From assembly GCA_035294085.1 (NCBI GenBank), contig DATGLP010000030.1, forward strand, positions 1-62,387: a DNA stretch of 62,387 nucleotides, in the 5' to 3' direction. The notes below the pieces were generated by a model, which worked only from the letters and a program-made list of their open reading frames with translations, was not told the origin of the DNA and did not search any database. Positions 34,320 to 42,444 of this stretch are shown one piece after another. The DNA is from Acidimicrobiales bacterium. GTDB taxonomy: Bacteria; Actinomycetota; Acidimicrobiia; Acidimicrobiales; Bog-793. Position 1 is the first letter of the stretch. Each line of letters begins with the position of its first letter. The translations under genes and the position numbers were made by a program.

Positions 34320-35260
34320 CGCTGCCTCCCGCGGGCGCGGACGCAGCCACCAGCGCGATCGAGACGCACCTGCGCCGCATCGCCCGCGTCGTGCTCGAGC
34401 GCGGCGCGCTGCTCACGGCCGAGCGGGCATCCCTGCAGGTCGAGGTGAAGCGGGGCCCGCAGGACCTCGTGACCGACGCCGATCGAGCCCTCGAGGCGTG
34501 GCTGTACGACGTCACCTCGGCCGCGTTCCCCCACGACGGATTCCTCGGCGAGGAGCAGGGGTGGCGACGCGGACCGACGGGCGAGCGGGACTGGGTCGTG
34601 GACCCCATCGACGGCACCGTCAACTTCGTCCACGGGCTGCCGTGGTCGTGCTGCTCGGTCGCGGCCGTCGTCTCCGGCGAACCCGTCGCCGGCCTGGTCG
34701 TCGACCTCTCCCGCCGCGAGGTCTACCTGACCGCCGGCCCCGATCGACCGAGCGAGCGCAACGGCCGCGCCGTGCGCGTCGCACCGGGCGCGGACCTGGC
34801 GGGCAGGCTCGTGCTCGTCGAGCTCCCCGCCGATCGCCCGCTCGCCGTGCTCGACGACCTCGTCGCCGAGATCCGGCGCCGAGGTGGCGCGATCCGGGTG
34901 CTCGGCGCCGGCGCGCTCGCCCTCGCCTCGGTCGCCGCAGGACAGGCGCATGCCGCCGTGCAGGTCGACCCGCACCCGTGGGATGCTGCCGCCGGGATCG
35001 CCCTCGTGCGACACGCCGGTGGCAGCGTGCTCGGGCTGTCCGCGGCCTACGAGCTCGACGGCGGCGGGCCGCTGTTCGCCGGCAACCCCGCCGTCGCCGA
35101 GCTGCTGCGCGACGCGGCGGCGCGCGGCGTCCTGGACGCGACCGCCACCGACGGCCCGCCCGCTCGTGAGCTCGCCGAGGAGCGCGGGTTCGGGGACGGG
35201 CCGGCGCGCCACCAGCAGCCCGGAGGAAGGCAGGAGAGGAGCATGCGGGCCCATGGCTGA
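34316..35260 (+). CDS. Inositol monophosphatase-family phosphatase, copy 1
   Basis: A 314-aa magnesium-dependent phosphatase. It has DLVTDADRALE, FLGEEQG, the core motif WVVDPIDGTVNFVHG near residue 95 and HPWDAAAGIALVRHAGG near residue 222. All metal ligands of the family are present. Members hydrolyse inositol monophosphates but also 3'-phosphoadenylate or fructose bisphosphate. Its place between an ABC importer and phosphodiesterases, near a full iol locus, favours an inositol phosphate. Its 3' end overlaps the next gene by 8 bp. Confidence 0.88.
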   Translation: MTLPPAGADAATSAIETHLRRIARVVLERGALLTAERASLQVEVKRGPQDLVTDADRALEAWLYDVTSAAFPHDGFLGEEQGWRRGPTGERDWVVDPIDGTVNFVHGLPWSCCSVAAVVSGEPVAGLVVDLSRREVYLTAGPDRPSERNGRAVRVAPGADLAGRLVLVELPADRPLAVLDDLVAEIRRRGGAIRVLGAGALALASVAAGQAHAAVQVDPHPWDAAAGIALVRHAGGSVLGLSAAYELDGGGPLFAGNPAVAELLRDAAARGVLDATATDGPPARELAEERGFGDGPARHQQPGGRQERSMRAHG

Positions 35261-36062
35261 ACGCTCGCCGCTCGAGCTCGTCGATCGGTCGGGTTTCCCC
35301 CGGCCCGCCGACGGCTCCGCTCGGCCCTTCGTCTGGGCGCACCGCGGGGCGTCCGCGCTCGAGCCGGAGAACACGCTGCGCGCGTTCCTCGCGGCGGCCG
35401 ACGCCGGGGCCGACGGCGTCGAGCTCGACATCCAGCTGACCCGGGACGGCGTGGCCGTCGTCGTCCACGACCCTCTCCTGTGGACCGACGGCAGCCAGCT
35501 GCACCTGCGCCACGACCGAGCTGCCGCCCTCCGCCCGCTGTGGGTGCGCGACCTCGACTGGACCGACCTCGAGCAGGCCAGCGTGCGCTGGCCCGACGGC
35601 CGCACCGAGCACCTCACGCGCTTCGAGGAGGTCCTCGAGGTGCTGCCGGGCCAGCTGTGGCTCGACGTCGAGCTGAAGGCCGGCTGGACCTACGACCCGG
35701 CGCTCGCCACCGCCTTCGTCGCCTTGGCCCGCCGTCGCTCAGGTCGCATCCTGGCGTCCTCCTTCGACCAGGTGATCCTGCGCGACGTGGCTGCGGTCGA
35801 CCCGGAGATCCCGCTGCTCTCGATCCTGCATGCCCGCCCGGTCGACCTCCCCGGCGTGCTCGCCGCCGTGCCGGCCGCGATGGCCTCGATCGACCGCCCC
35901 TTCCTCGGCGCGGACGACGTCCGGCGCTGGACCGACGCGGGCGTCGAGGTGAGCATCGGCGGGTCGGAGCTCCTCGGTGACCTCGACGCCGTCCTCACCT
36001 GGCCCGTCGCCGGCGTCTTCCTCGACGACCCCCGGCTCGCCGCGCCTGCCGCACGGGCATGA
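35253..36062 (+). CDS. Glycerophosphodiester phosphodiesterase, copy 1
   Basis: A 269-aa GDPD TIM barrel that cleaves glycerophosphodiesters to glycerol phosphate and an alcohol, or in some members to glycerol and an organophosphate. It has WAHRGASALEPENTLRAF, ADGVELDIQLTRDG and VVHDPLLW with the catalytic His pair and metal-binding Glu/Asp, then LDVELKAGW. No signal peptide, so it works on imported substrate. ATG at 35253 lies within the end of copy 1 of the phosphatase. It is 40-50% similar by eye to the next gene. Confidence 0.88.
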   Translation: MAERSPLELVDRSGFPRPADGSARPFVWAHRGASALEPENTLRAFLAAADAGADGVELDIQLTRDGVAVVVHDPLLWTDGSQLHLRHDRAAALRPLWVRDLDWTDLEQASVRWPDGRTEHLTRFEEVLEVLPGQLWLDVELKAGWTYDPALATAFVALARRRSGRILASSFDQVILRDVAAVDPEIPLLSILHARPVDLPGVLAAVPAAMASIDRPFLGADDVRRWTDAGVEVSIGGSELLGDLDAVLTWPVAGVFLDDPRLAAPAARA

Positions 36063-36883
36063 GCGGCCACCCCGCCACCCCCCCACGAGCGCCGCGCGCC
36101 GTGTCGCCCTTCGACGACCCGGTCCCCGACCCGCCCTTCGTCTGGGCCCACCGAGGGGCGTCCGCGCTCGAGCCGGAGAACACCATGGCCGCGTTCCTGC
36201 GCGCCTGCGAGCTCGGGGCCGACGGCGTCGAGCTCGACGTCCAGCTCACCCGCGACGGGTGCCCGGTCGTCCTGCACGACGCCCAGCTCCACCACGACGG
36301 CCACCGCTTCCACCTGCGAGCGCCGTCGGACGGCTCGGCTCGACCCGTCTTCGTGCGGGATCTCGACTACGCGCAGCTCGTCGCCGCACCCGTCACCTTC
36401 CCCGATGGCCGGCGCGAGCCGCTCGAGCGGCTCGAGGCCGTCCTCGAAGCCCTCCCCTCGTGGATCTGGCTGGACGTCGAGGTGAAGGCCGGCTGGACCT
36501 ACGACCCGCGCCTCGCGCCGGTGGTCGCTCGCTGCCTGGCTGCCCGCCCGCAGCGCTGCATCGTCTCGTCCTTCGACCACGTCGTCCTCGCCGAGCTGCA
36601 CGCGCTCGCCCCCGAGGTGCCCCTCGCCGCGCTGTGCGACGCCCGCCTCGCGGACGCGGCCACCGTCCTCGGGCCCATCCCGGCGCGCCTCTGGAACCTC
36701 CGCCGGGCCTTCGTCACCGAGCGGGACGTAGTGGCGCTGCGCGCCGAGGGCATCCTCGTCAGCGTCTACGGCGAGGAGGTCCGCCTCGACCTCCACGCGC
36801 TGCGAGCCTGGCCGCTCGCGGGGGTCTTCCTCGACGACCCGCGCGAGGCCTACGGCTCGGCGCTGCCCGGAGAGCCGGCCTGA
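36059..36883 (+). CDS. Glycerophosphodiester phosphodiesterase, copy 2
   Basis: A 274-aa paralogue of the preceding protein. It shares WAHRGASALEPENTMAAF, GADGVELDVQLTRDG, VVLHDAQL, and the LDVEVKAGWTYDPRLA segment that is nearly identical to copy 1. All catalytic residues are kept. ATG at 36059 overlaps the copy 1 stop by 4 bp. Two active copies suggest different head-group preferences or a heteromer; neither can be told from sequence. Confidence 0.88.
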   Translation: MSGHPATPPRAPRAVSPFDDPVPDPPFVWAHRGASALEPENTMAAFLRACELGADGVELDVQLTRDGCPVVLHDAQLHHDGHRFHLRAPSDGSARPVFVRDLDYAQLVAAPVTFPDGRREPLERLEAVLEALPSWIWLDVEVKAGWTYDPRLAPVVARCLAARPQRCIVSSFDHVVLAELHALAPEVPLAALCDARLADAATVLGPIPARLWNLRRAFVTERDVVALRAEGILVSVYGEEVRLDLHALRAWPLAGVFLDDPREAYGSALPGEPA

Positions 36884-37705
36884 GTGACCCCGGCGACCAC
36901 GGGCGACCCGGGCCTCGAGGCCAGCCTGCGCGAGCTCGGCGACGAGCTCGCGCGCCGGCTTCGCGTCGCGTTCGCTGGGCGCAAGCGCCTCGGCGTCCGC
37001 CGGAAGGCGTCGGCGCACGACCTCGTCAGCGACGCCGACCGGGAGATCGAGGCCTACGTCCGCGCCTTCGTCCACGCCCGCTACCCGGAGGACGCCTTCC
37101 TCGGGGAGGAGAGCGGCGGACAGCTCGCGAGCGGCGTGAGGCGCTGCTGGGTCGTCGACCCCGTCGACGGCACGATGAACTTCGTCCACGGCATGGCCTG
37201 GGCGGCGAGCTCCGTCGGCGTCCTCGTCGAGGGCTCGCCGCTCGCCGGCATCGTCGTCGCCCCCTTCAGCGGTGACGTCTACCTGTGCGCGGGGGCCGGC
37301 GCCGAGCTCGGCGGCGAGCCGCTGTCGGTCGCCCTCGGCGCCGACCTGCGCGGCGAGATCGTCCTCCTCGAGGTCCCCTCGGGCACCTCGCCGAGCGTCC
37401 TCGGCCCCGTGGCGGACGCGGTGATCGCCGCCGGAGGGTCGCCCCGCACGATGGGCTCCGGGGCGCTCGCCCTCGCCCTCGTCGCCTCGGGCGTCGTCCA
37501 CGCCGTCGTCCACGCCGGGCCGTCCGTCTGGGACGTGGCGGCCGGCGTCGCGCTCGTCGAGCAGGCAGGGGGCACGGTCCGGTCCGCGCTCGGCCCCTAC
37601 CGGCTCGGGCAGCCCGGACCGCTCGTGGCGGCCAGCGCGCCGGCTGCCGAGCTGCTCGCCGCGGCGCTCGCTCGCTGTGACCAGGTCGCTGGTCTCGACC
37701 GCTGA
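36884..37705 (+). CDS. Inositol monophosphatase-family phosphatase, copy 2
   Basis: A 273-aa paralogue of the phosphatase at 34316. It keeps HDLVSDADREIEAYV, FLGEESGG, WVVDPVDGTMNFVHG and SVWDVAAGVALVEQAGG, so it should be active. GTG at 36884 begins directly after the stop of the preceding phosphodiesterase. The mirror-like order phosphatase-diesterase-diesterase-phosphatase suggests duplication of a two-gene module with one pair rearranged. It is the last gene of the operon and converges on the NRAMP-like gene. Confidence 0.88.
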   Translation: MTPATTGDPGLEASLRELGDELARRLRVAFAGRKRLGVRRKASAHDLVSDADREIEAYVRAFVHARYPEDAFLGEESGGQLASGVRRCWVVDPVDGTMNFVHGMAWAASSVGVLVEGSPLAGIVVAPFSGDVYLCAGAGAELGGEPLSVALGADLRGEIVLLEVPSGTSPSVLGPVADAVIAAGGSPRTMGSGALALALVASGVVHAVVHAGPSVWDVAAGVALVEQAGGTVRSALGPYRLGQPGPLVAASAPAAELLAAALARCDQVAGLDR

Positions 37706-37742
37706 CGCGAGCCGCCCCTCGCCCTCGGCGCCACGCGCGCGC

Positions 37743-38984
37743 TCACGCGCCGAGCGCGAGGTAGGCGACGGCGAGGACCACGGTGAGCGCCGTGAGCGCC
37801 CAGCCCCCCAGCGCGAGCGGCCGGGAGATCGGCCTCCCCGCCATCGCCTCGACGTCGGTAGCGGTGCGCACGAGGAAGCTGAGGCTGATCGGCGCGGTGA
37901 GGCCACCCACGACGCTCGCGACGACGAGCATCGTGATCGCCGGCACGCCGGCCGCCGAGAGGGCGACGCCGAGGCCGGCGGAGGCGGCCATGGTGGCGTA
38001 GAAGCGGCCTGCGCTGCGCGCGGGGACGGAGAGGCCCCGCCGCCAGTGGAACTGGGCGCCCGCGACGTACGCCGTCGTCGCGATGAGCACGGGCAGCGCG
38101 AGGAGCGCCGAGGCGAGCAGTCCGGCGCCGAACAGGTAGCGCGCGCCGTGGCCGACGAGCGGTGCGAGCGCGAGCGCGGCGTCCTGCGCGCTGTGCACCG
38201 TGAGCCCGCGCGCGTGGAGGCGTCCCGCGCTGACGAGGATCGACCAGATGACGAGGGCGGAGACGCCCGCGCCGCTCAGCGCGTCACGGCGGGCCTGCCG
38301 GAGGGCCGCGGCACCGGCGCGCTCGGCCAGACCGATGCTCTGCCAGACGTAGACGTAGCTCGTGACCGTCGTACCGAGGAGGGCGAGCGCAGCGCTGAGC
38401 TCGCGCCGGTCGAAGGCGAGCCGTGGCACGAAGCTCCCGGTCGCGACGCTCGCCCAGTTCGGATGCGCGACGACGGCCGCCACGAGGTAGGCGAAGAGCC
38501 CGGTCAGCGTGAGCTTGAGGACGCCCTCGACCTCGCCGAACGTGCGCGTCACGAGCAGCACGAGGAGCCCTGCCGCGAGCGGGACGACGAACCAGCGCCC
38601 AGGGATCCCGGTGAGCAGACCGAGGGCCGCCGCACCGGCCTCGAGGTCGGCTGCGATCGTCACGACGTTCGTCGCCACGACGGAGGCGAACAGGAGCGAC
38701 GCCCAGCCCCGCCCGTAGCGGGCCGTCGCGACGGCCTGGAGGTCGCGGCCCGTCACGGCCCCGATCTGCGCCGCAATGAGCTGCACGATCCCGAGGGCCG
38801 GAAAGACGAGGACGGCGAGCCAGGCGAGGCGGTAGCCGGTCGTGGACCCGACGACCGAGACGGCACCCACGGTCGTCGGGTCGTTGTCCGCCGCCCCGGC
38901 GACGAGGCCCGGGCCGAGCGACGCGAGCGCGTCCCACCGCCTGGCGAGCCGCCGGTGCCCCGTCGCGACGCGTCCGCGCGCCAC
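37743..38984 (-). CDS. NRAMP-family transporter with altered metal motifs
   Basis: A membrane protein of about 413 aa with eleven or so hydrophobic segments and the NRAMP layout. The first-helix motif, DPGN in manganese/iron NRAMPs, reads DNDPTT here (GAADNDPTTVGAVSVVG). The sixth-helix MPH motif is replaced by GTTVTSYVYVWQS. It belongs to the NRAMP-like bacterial subgroup whose substrate is uncertain. The open frame extends to 39461, but the extra part is a low-complexity Arg-rich run; GTG at 38984 after GAAGG is my preferred start, with low certainty. Confidence 0.75.
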   Translation of the reverse strand: MARGRVATGHRRLARRWDALASLGPGLVAGAADNDPTTVGAVSVVGSTTGYRLAWLAVLVFPALGIVQLIAAQIGAVTGRDLQAVATARYGRGWASLLFASVVATNVVTIAADLEAGAAALGLLTGIPGRWFVVPLAAGLLVLLVTRTFGEVEGVLKLTLTGLFAYLVAAVVAHPNWASVATGSFVPRLAFDRRELSAALALLGTTVTSYVYVWQSIGLAERAGAAALRQARRDALSGAGVSALVIWSILVSAGRLHARGLTVHSAQDAALALAPLVGHGARYLFGAGLLASALLALPVLIATTAYVAGAQFHWRRGLSVPARSAGRFYATMAASAGLGVALSAAGVPAITMLVVASVVGGLTAPISLSFLVRTATDVEAMAGRPISRPLALGGWALTALTVVLAVAYLALGA

Positions 38985-39597
38985 GGCCTTCAGCGAGGCC
39001 CGGCCCGACGCGACGGCGACGCCCCGCTCGCCCGATCGCGGCCGACGGACGCGTCGCGCGCCGCTCCGGTCGGGGAGGTCCCCGCCCCGCCCGACGATCG
39101 GCTCCCCGAGCTTCCGGCGGCCAGGCCGCCGGCGCGCCGTCGAGGTGCTGGCTCCGCCGGCCACGGCCTCGGTCCCCTGGAGGTCCTGGTCAATCGAGCG
39201 CTCTCCGTTCGCCCGCGTTCCCCGCACGCCGACCCACGGCGATGTCGGCACGCGACGAGGCCGGCGATCGAGCGCCCTTCGCCTCGCTCGCAGCCGGCTC
39301 GAGCCGACCACGCGTCCGGCCGCCATCCTCGCGCGGCTGCGGGCTCGTCGGCCCGAGCGCGACGGACCCGTCGACCGGGAAAGTCCCGAACGCATCGCGG
39401 GACCCCGCTCCCGCGCACGGAAGGGCGCGCCCGCTGCCGGCGTCGGTCCAGCGAGCGGCACGAGAACCGCTCAGCTCGGGACGGGCCGGCGCGCCAGGGC
39501 GTCGCTGTCGGGCAGCCCGAGGCGACCCTTGCCTCGTCGCACGTCGGCTCGGTAGCCTGGGCAGGTTAGCGCCGCCACGCAGCAACGGAACGATCGC
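38985..39597. other. Stretch without a supported gene before the effector gene
   Basis: About 610 bp with overlapping GC-rich open frames on both strands but no recognisable protein. TTGCCT (39529-39534), an 18-base spacer and TAGCCT (39553-39558) make a possible promoter 40 bp before the ATG of the effector-like gene. I see nothing else in it. Confidence 0.4.
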
Positions 39598-41175
39598 ATG
39601 GCGCGAGTACCTGAACGAGCCGAGCAGCAGGCCTCCACGGCGCTCGACACGGCCCGCCACCCAGCTCCAGCGCTCGCCGGCCGAGGCGCTCGTCCCGGCG
39701 CGGTCGCGTCGGCCTCCCGCGCCGTGGAGGGGCTGCGCTCGCCGGGCGCGGCGCTCGCCCTGCAGCGCGTCGCCGGCAACGCCGCCGCGTCGCGTCTCTT
39801 CGCCCCGGCCGACGAGGCGCGGGCGAGCCGGCTGCGACCCGAGGGCGTGCAGGCGCTCACGGCCACCGACACGAAGCCCCTCAAGGTGCAGCGTTCCTTC
39901 CTCGGTCTCCTGCGCCGAATGGGTCGCGCCGTGCGCGACGTGTTCAAACGTTCCTTCGGCCGTCACCCATCGACACGCGCGACCGCCCCGGGCGGGGCGC
40001 GCGGCACCGCGAGCGCGCCGCCCGCCCCGGCGGCGTCCGTCTACGGCGGCGTCCCCAGCCAGCCCGTCGCGAACGAGCAGCCGGTCGCGAACGAGGCGCA
40101 GGCGAACGACGCGCTGCAGCTCGCGGAAGCGCTGAGCGGCGAGACGGCGGGACCCGAGAAGGCCCAGCCCTCCTACCCGAACGTCCTCTCGCGCGGGCGC
40201 GAGTACAAGGGCGAGGAGCTCGGCCAGTGGCGCCGGATCGAGGAGTTCGTCGAGAACGCGAAGGCGGACCTCGCGTCGAGTCCGGCGAGGAGGCAGGAGC
40301 TCGCCCAGCGGGGCATCAACTCCCTCGGCGACTACATGCGCCTCGTCTTCGGGTGGACCCAGCAGGACGTCCAGGAGTACCTGAGCGGTGACAAACTCGT
40401 CGTCGACAAGGTCAAGGTGAAGTACCTGGCTCCCGACGAGCGCAAGGAGTTCGAGCTGCTCGGCGCGAACCCGTTCCACCAGGGATCGCAGCGCCGCGTC
40501 TTCACCACCGACGGGATGTTCTCGAAGTTCTCGGGCGAGGGCTACGGGATCTACGTGATGGACCAGCAGGGGCACCTGTACGCCGATCGCCACCGCGTCG
40601 GCCTCTTCCACCACTCGAGCTTCCTCGCCGGCGGCGACGTCGCCGCCGCGGGCGAGCTCAAGGTCTCGTCTTCGGGCGAGCTCCAGCACCTCACCTCGAA
40701 GTCGGGCCACTACCGACCGAGCCCCGCCGAGCTGTGGCAGGTCGTCGAGGAGATGCGACGTCGAGGCGTGTCGCTGCAGAGCTTCGTGGTGAGCACCTTC
40801 GACAACTTCTACGACAAGGTCCCGGCGGCGCAGTTCCACGAGCTGTGGAAGCCGCGCCAGGCCGAGCCGGAGCAGCCCGCGCCCGAGGAGCAGGAGGGCT
40901 ACAACAACGGCGCCGGGCAGGGTGGGAGCCCCACCGGCAACAGGTACCAGAAGTCGCCCGCCGACAATGCGACCACCACCTCGAGCTCGTCGCCGGCGAG
41001 CGGATCCGGCCAGCGCTACTCGAGCACGCCCTCCGACCAGAATGCGCAGCGGCCGCCCGAGGAGCGGCAGGAGCAGCTCGTGCAGACGCTGCGCGCCGAC
41101 GCGCCCGCGGTCGCGAGGCGAGAAGCGCTCGCGCGCGTCGGCCGAGGCGAGCCTCGCGACGACGAGGGCGGCTGA
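39598..41175 (+). CDS. Putative secreted effector with LQRxAGN motif and IQM-like domain
   Basis: A 525-aa protein of three parts. Residues 1-175 are disordered, Ala/Pro/Arg-rich, and contain LQRVAGNAAASRLF at 55-68, a pattern I associate with cargo and DUF4157-type proteins of extracellular contractile injection systems. It also has a QPVANE tandem repeat at 155-166. Residues 270-405 form a domain with GIYVMDQQGHLYAD, GLFHHSSFLAGG (336-346), VAAAGEL and SGHYRP (369-374). This pattern is shared with plant IQM calmodulin-binding proteins and some bacterial effectors. The last 105 residues are Gln/Ser-rich. No signal peptide and no contractile-system genes are in the window. The biochemical activity is unknown. 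Confidence 0.6.
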   Translation: MARVPERAEQQASTALDTARHPAPALAGRGARPGAVASASRAVEGLRSPGAALALQRVAGNAAASRLFAPADEARASRLRPEGVQALTATDTKPLKVQRSFLGLLRRMGRAVRDVFKRSFGRHPSTRATAPGGARGTASAPPAPAASVYGGVPSQPVANEQPVANEAQANDALQLAEALSGETAGPEKAQPSYPNVLSRGREYKGEELGQWRRIEEFVENAKADLASSPARRQELAQRGINSLGDYMRLVFGWTQQDVQEYLSGDKLVVDKVKVKYLAPDERKEFELLGANPFHQGSQRRVFTTDGMFSKFSGEGYGIYVMDQQGHLYADRHRVGLFHHSSFLAGGDVAAAGELKVSSSGELQHLTSKSGHYRPSPAELWQVVEEMRRRGVSLQSFVVSTFDNFYDKVPAAQFHELWKPRQAEPEQPAPEEQEGYNNGAGQGGSPTGNRYQKSPADNATTTSSSSPASGSGQRYSSTPSDQNAQRPPEERQEQLVQTLRADAPAVARREALARVGRGEPRDDEGG

Positions 41176-41177
41176 GG

Positions 41178-41639
41178 GTGTCAGCGGCCTCGCTCGTCGA
41201 GCGGATCCGCGCCGACCTCGTGGACTTCGGGATCAAGCTCGACGAGAGCGAGGACCCCTCGGTCCTCGCCTTCGAGGCCGGCGGCACACCAGGGACGTGG
41301 CACTGCTACGTCTGGGTCCGCGACCGCGAGTCGCAGGTCATCGTGCACGGCGTCGCGCCCTGGGCGGTCCCCGAGCCTGCCCGTGAAGCGGTCGCCCTCT
41401 ACCTCACGCGGGCGAACTACGGGCTCGTCCTCGGCAACTTCGAGCTCGACCTCGACAGCGGCGAGCTGCGCTTCAAGACGAGCATCGACTTCGGTGGGGG
41501 CGACCTCGCCCTCGAGCAGGTGCGCCGGCTCGTCGCGGCGAACCTACGCGCGATGGAGCGCTACCTCCCGGGGGTGATCGAGGTGATCGACGGCGCGGAG
41601 CCCCGCCTCGCCGTGGAACGGGCCGAGCAGGCGCGCTGA
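41178..41639 (+). CDS. YbjN-like (type III chaperone fold) protein
   Basis: A 153-aa protein with the YbjN pattern: an N-terminal helix, FEAGGTPGTWHCYVWVRDRESQVIVHG, then a central helix, FELDLDSGELRFKTSIDF and a long C-terminal helix LEQVRRLVAANLRAMERYLPGV. The fold resembles type III secretion chaperones. GTG at 41178 lies 2 nt after the effector-like gene stop, so the two are co-translated. A chaperone or antidote role for the effector-like protein is a reasonable inference, not proven. Confidence 0.7.
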   Translation: MSAASLVERIRADLVDFGIKLDESEDPSVLAFEAGGTPGTWHCYVWVRDRESQVIVHGVAPWAVPEPAREAVALYLTRANYGLVLGNFELDLDSGELRFKTSIDFGGGDLALEQVRRLVAANLRAMERYLPGVIEVIDGAEPRLAVERAEQAR

Positions 41640-41729
41640 GCCAGCCGGCGGGGACAGCCGCGCCCTGCCGAACGGCGCTCGCCGCCGGCATCGCCGCCTG
41701 CCGTGCCGCCGCAGCGCCAGTCGACGACC

Positions 41730-42347
41730 TCAGGTTCCCGGGCGCCTCGGCGGCCGGGAGAACACCTCGCGGATCATCGGCTCGAAGTGCTCGAGGGGCA
41801 GGGTGTCGTAGTCCGGATCGAACGCCTTGTTGTCCCACTCGTCGACGAAGCGCTCAGCGAGCTCGTAGTACGGGTGGTCGGCGTGCCGCCGGCGCATCAT
41901 CGGGTCGAGGCCCATCCGGGCGAAGTAGTGGATCCCCTGGAAGTCCTGGTGGACCTTCACGACCCAGTAGCACTCCTCGCTGATCCACGGACGCATCATC
42001 TCGGCGGCGATCGCCGGGTGGTTGGAGTTCGAGATGGTCTTGCCGACGTCGTGGAGGACTGCGGCGACGACGAGGTCGAGCTCGGCGCCGTCACGCTCGG
42101 CCCGGGTCGCCGTCTGGAGGCAGTGCTCGAGCTGGTTCACCTCGAGTCCCTCCCGGATGGGCTCGAGCAGCCGGAGCTGGTTCAAGATGCGGTCCGGCAC
42201 GAAGGTGAGGTCGTAGGCGACGAACTGGTCGAGGTAGGCCATGTACTCCGGGCTGAACTCCGCCATCGAGCGGCCCTTCGGCCCGGTGAAGGGCACCGAC
42301 GGGTCGAAGGTGGCGCCGTCGGCGATGCTGGTCGCTGCTCCGGTCAT
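41730..42347 (-). CDS. HD-domain protein, possible diiron oxygenase or phosphohydrolase
   Basis: A 205-aa HD-domain protein. Candidate metal ligands occur in order: LEHCLQTATRAE (His), VLHDVGK (His-Asp), NSNHPAIAAEMM (His), VKVHQDFQG (His) and VDEWDNKAFD (Asp). This H-HD-H-H-D series and the size fit the two-metal HD group that includes the oxygenases PhnZ and MIOX as well as phosphohydrolases; I cannot decide between them. The ATG at 42347 follows GGAG. It is the last gene of a leftward series and lies 97 bp downstream of the enolase-superfamily gene. Confidence 0.65.
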   Translation of the reverse strand: MTGAATSIADGATFDPSVPFTGPKGRSMAEFSPEYMAYLDQFVAYDLTFVPDRILNQLRLLEPIREGLEVNQLEHCLQTATRAERDGAELDLVVAAVLHDVGKTISNSNHPAIAAEMMRPWISEECYWVVKVHQDFQGIHYFARMGLDPMMRRRHADHPYYELAERFVDEWDNKAFDPDYDTLPLEHFEPMIREVFSRPPRRPGT

Positions 42348-42444
42348 CTCCTGCTCCTTTGCTCAGAACCTCTCGTCGACACCGCCGAGCGCCGTACGCC
42401 GTGCACACGCGACGGGCTGCTCCTTCGCCTCACGCCCCGGAGCC

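Noticed and set aside
34316-37705. IMPase-family genes as histidinol-phosphatase or sulfur (CysQ) enzymes
   Set aside because: Not excluded biochemically, but no histidine or sulfate-assimilation genes are near, while inositol and phosphodiesterase genes are.
38985-39461. N-terminal extension of the NRAMP-like protein
   Set aside because: An Arg/Gly/Ser-rich run of 159 residues with no counterpart in the family and no membrane segments.
39598-41639. A contractile injection system locus
   Set aside because: Only the cargo-like motif is present; no sheath, tube, baseplate or AAA+ gene is in the window.
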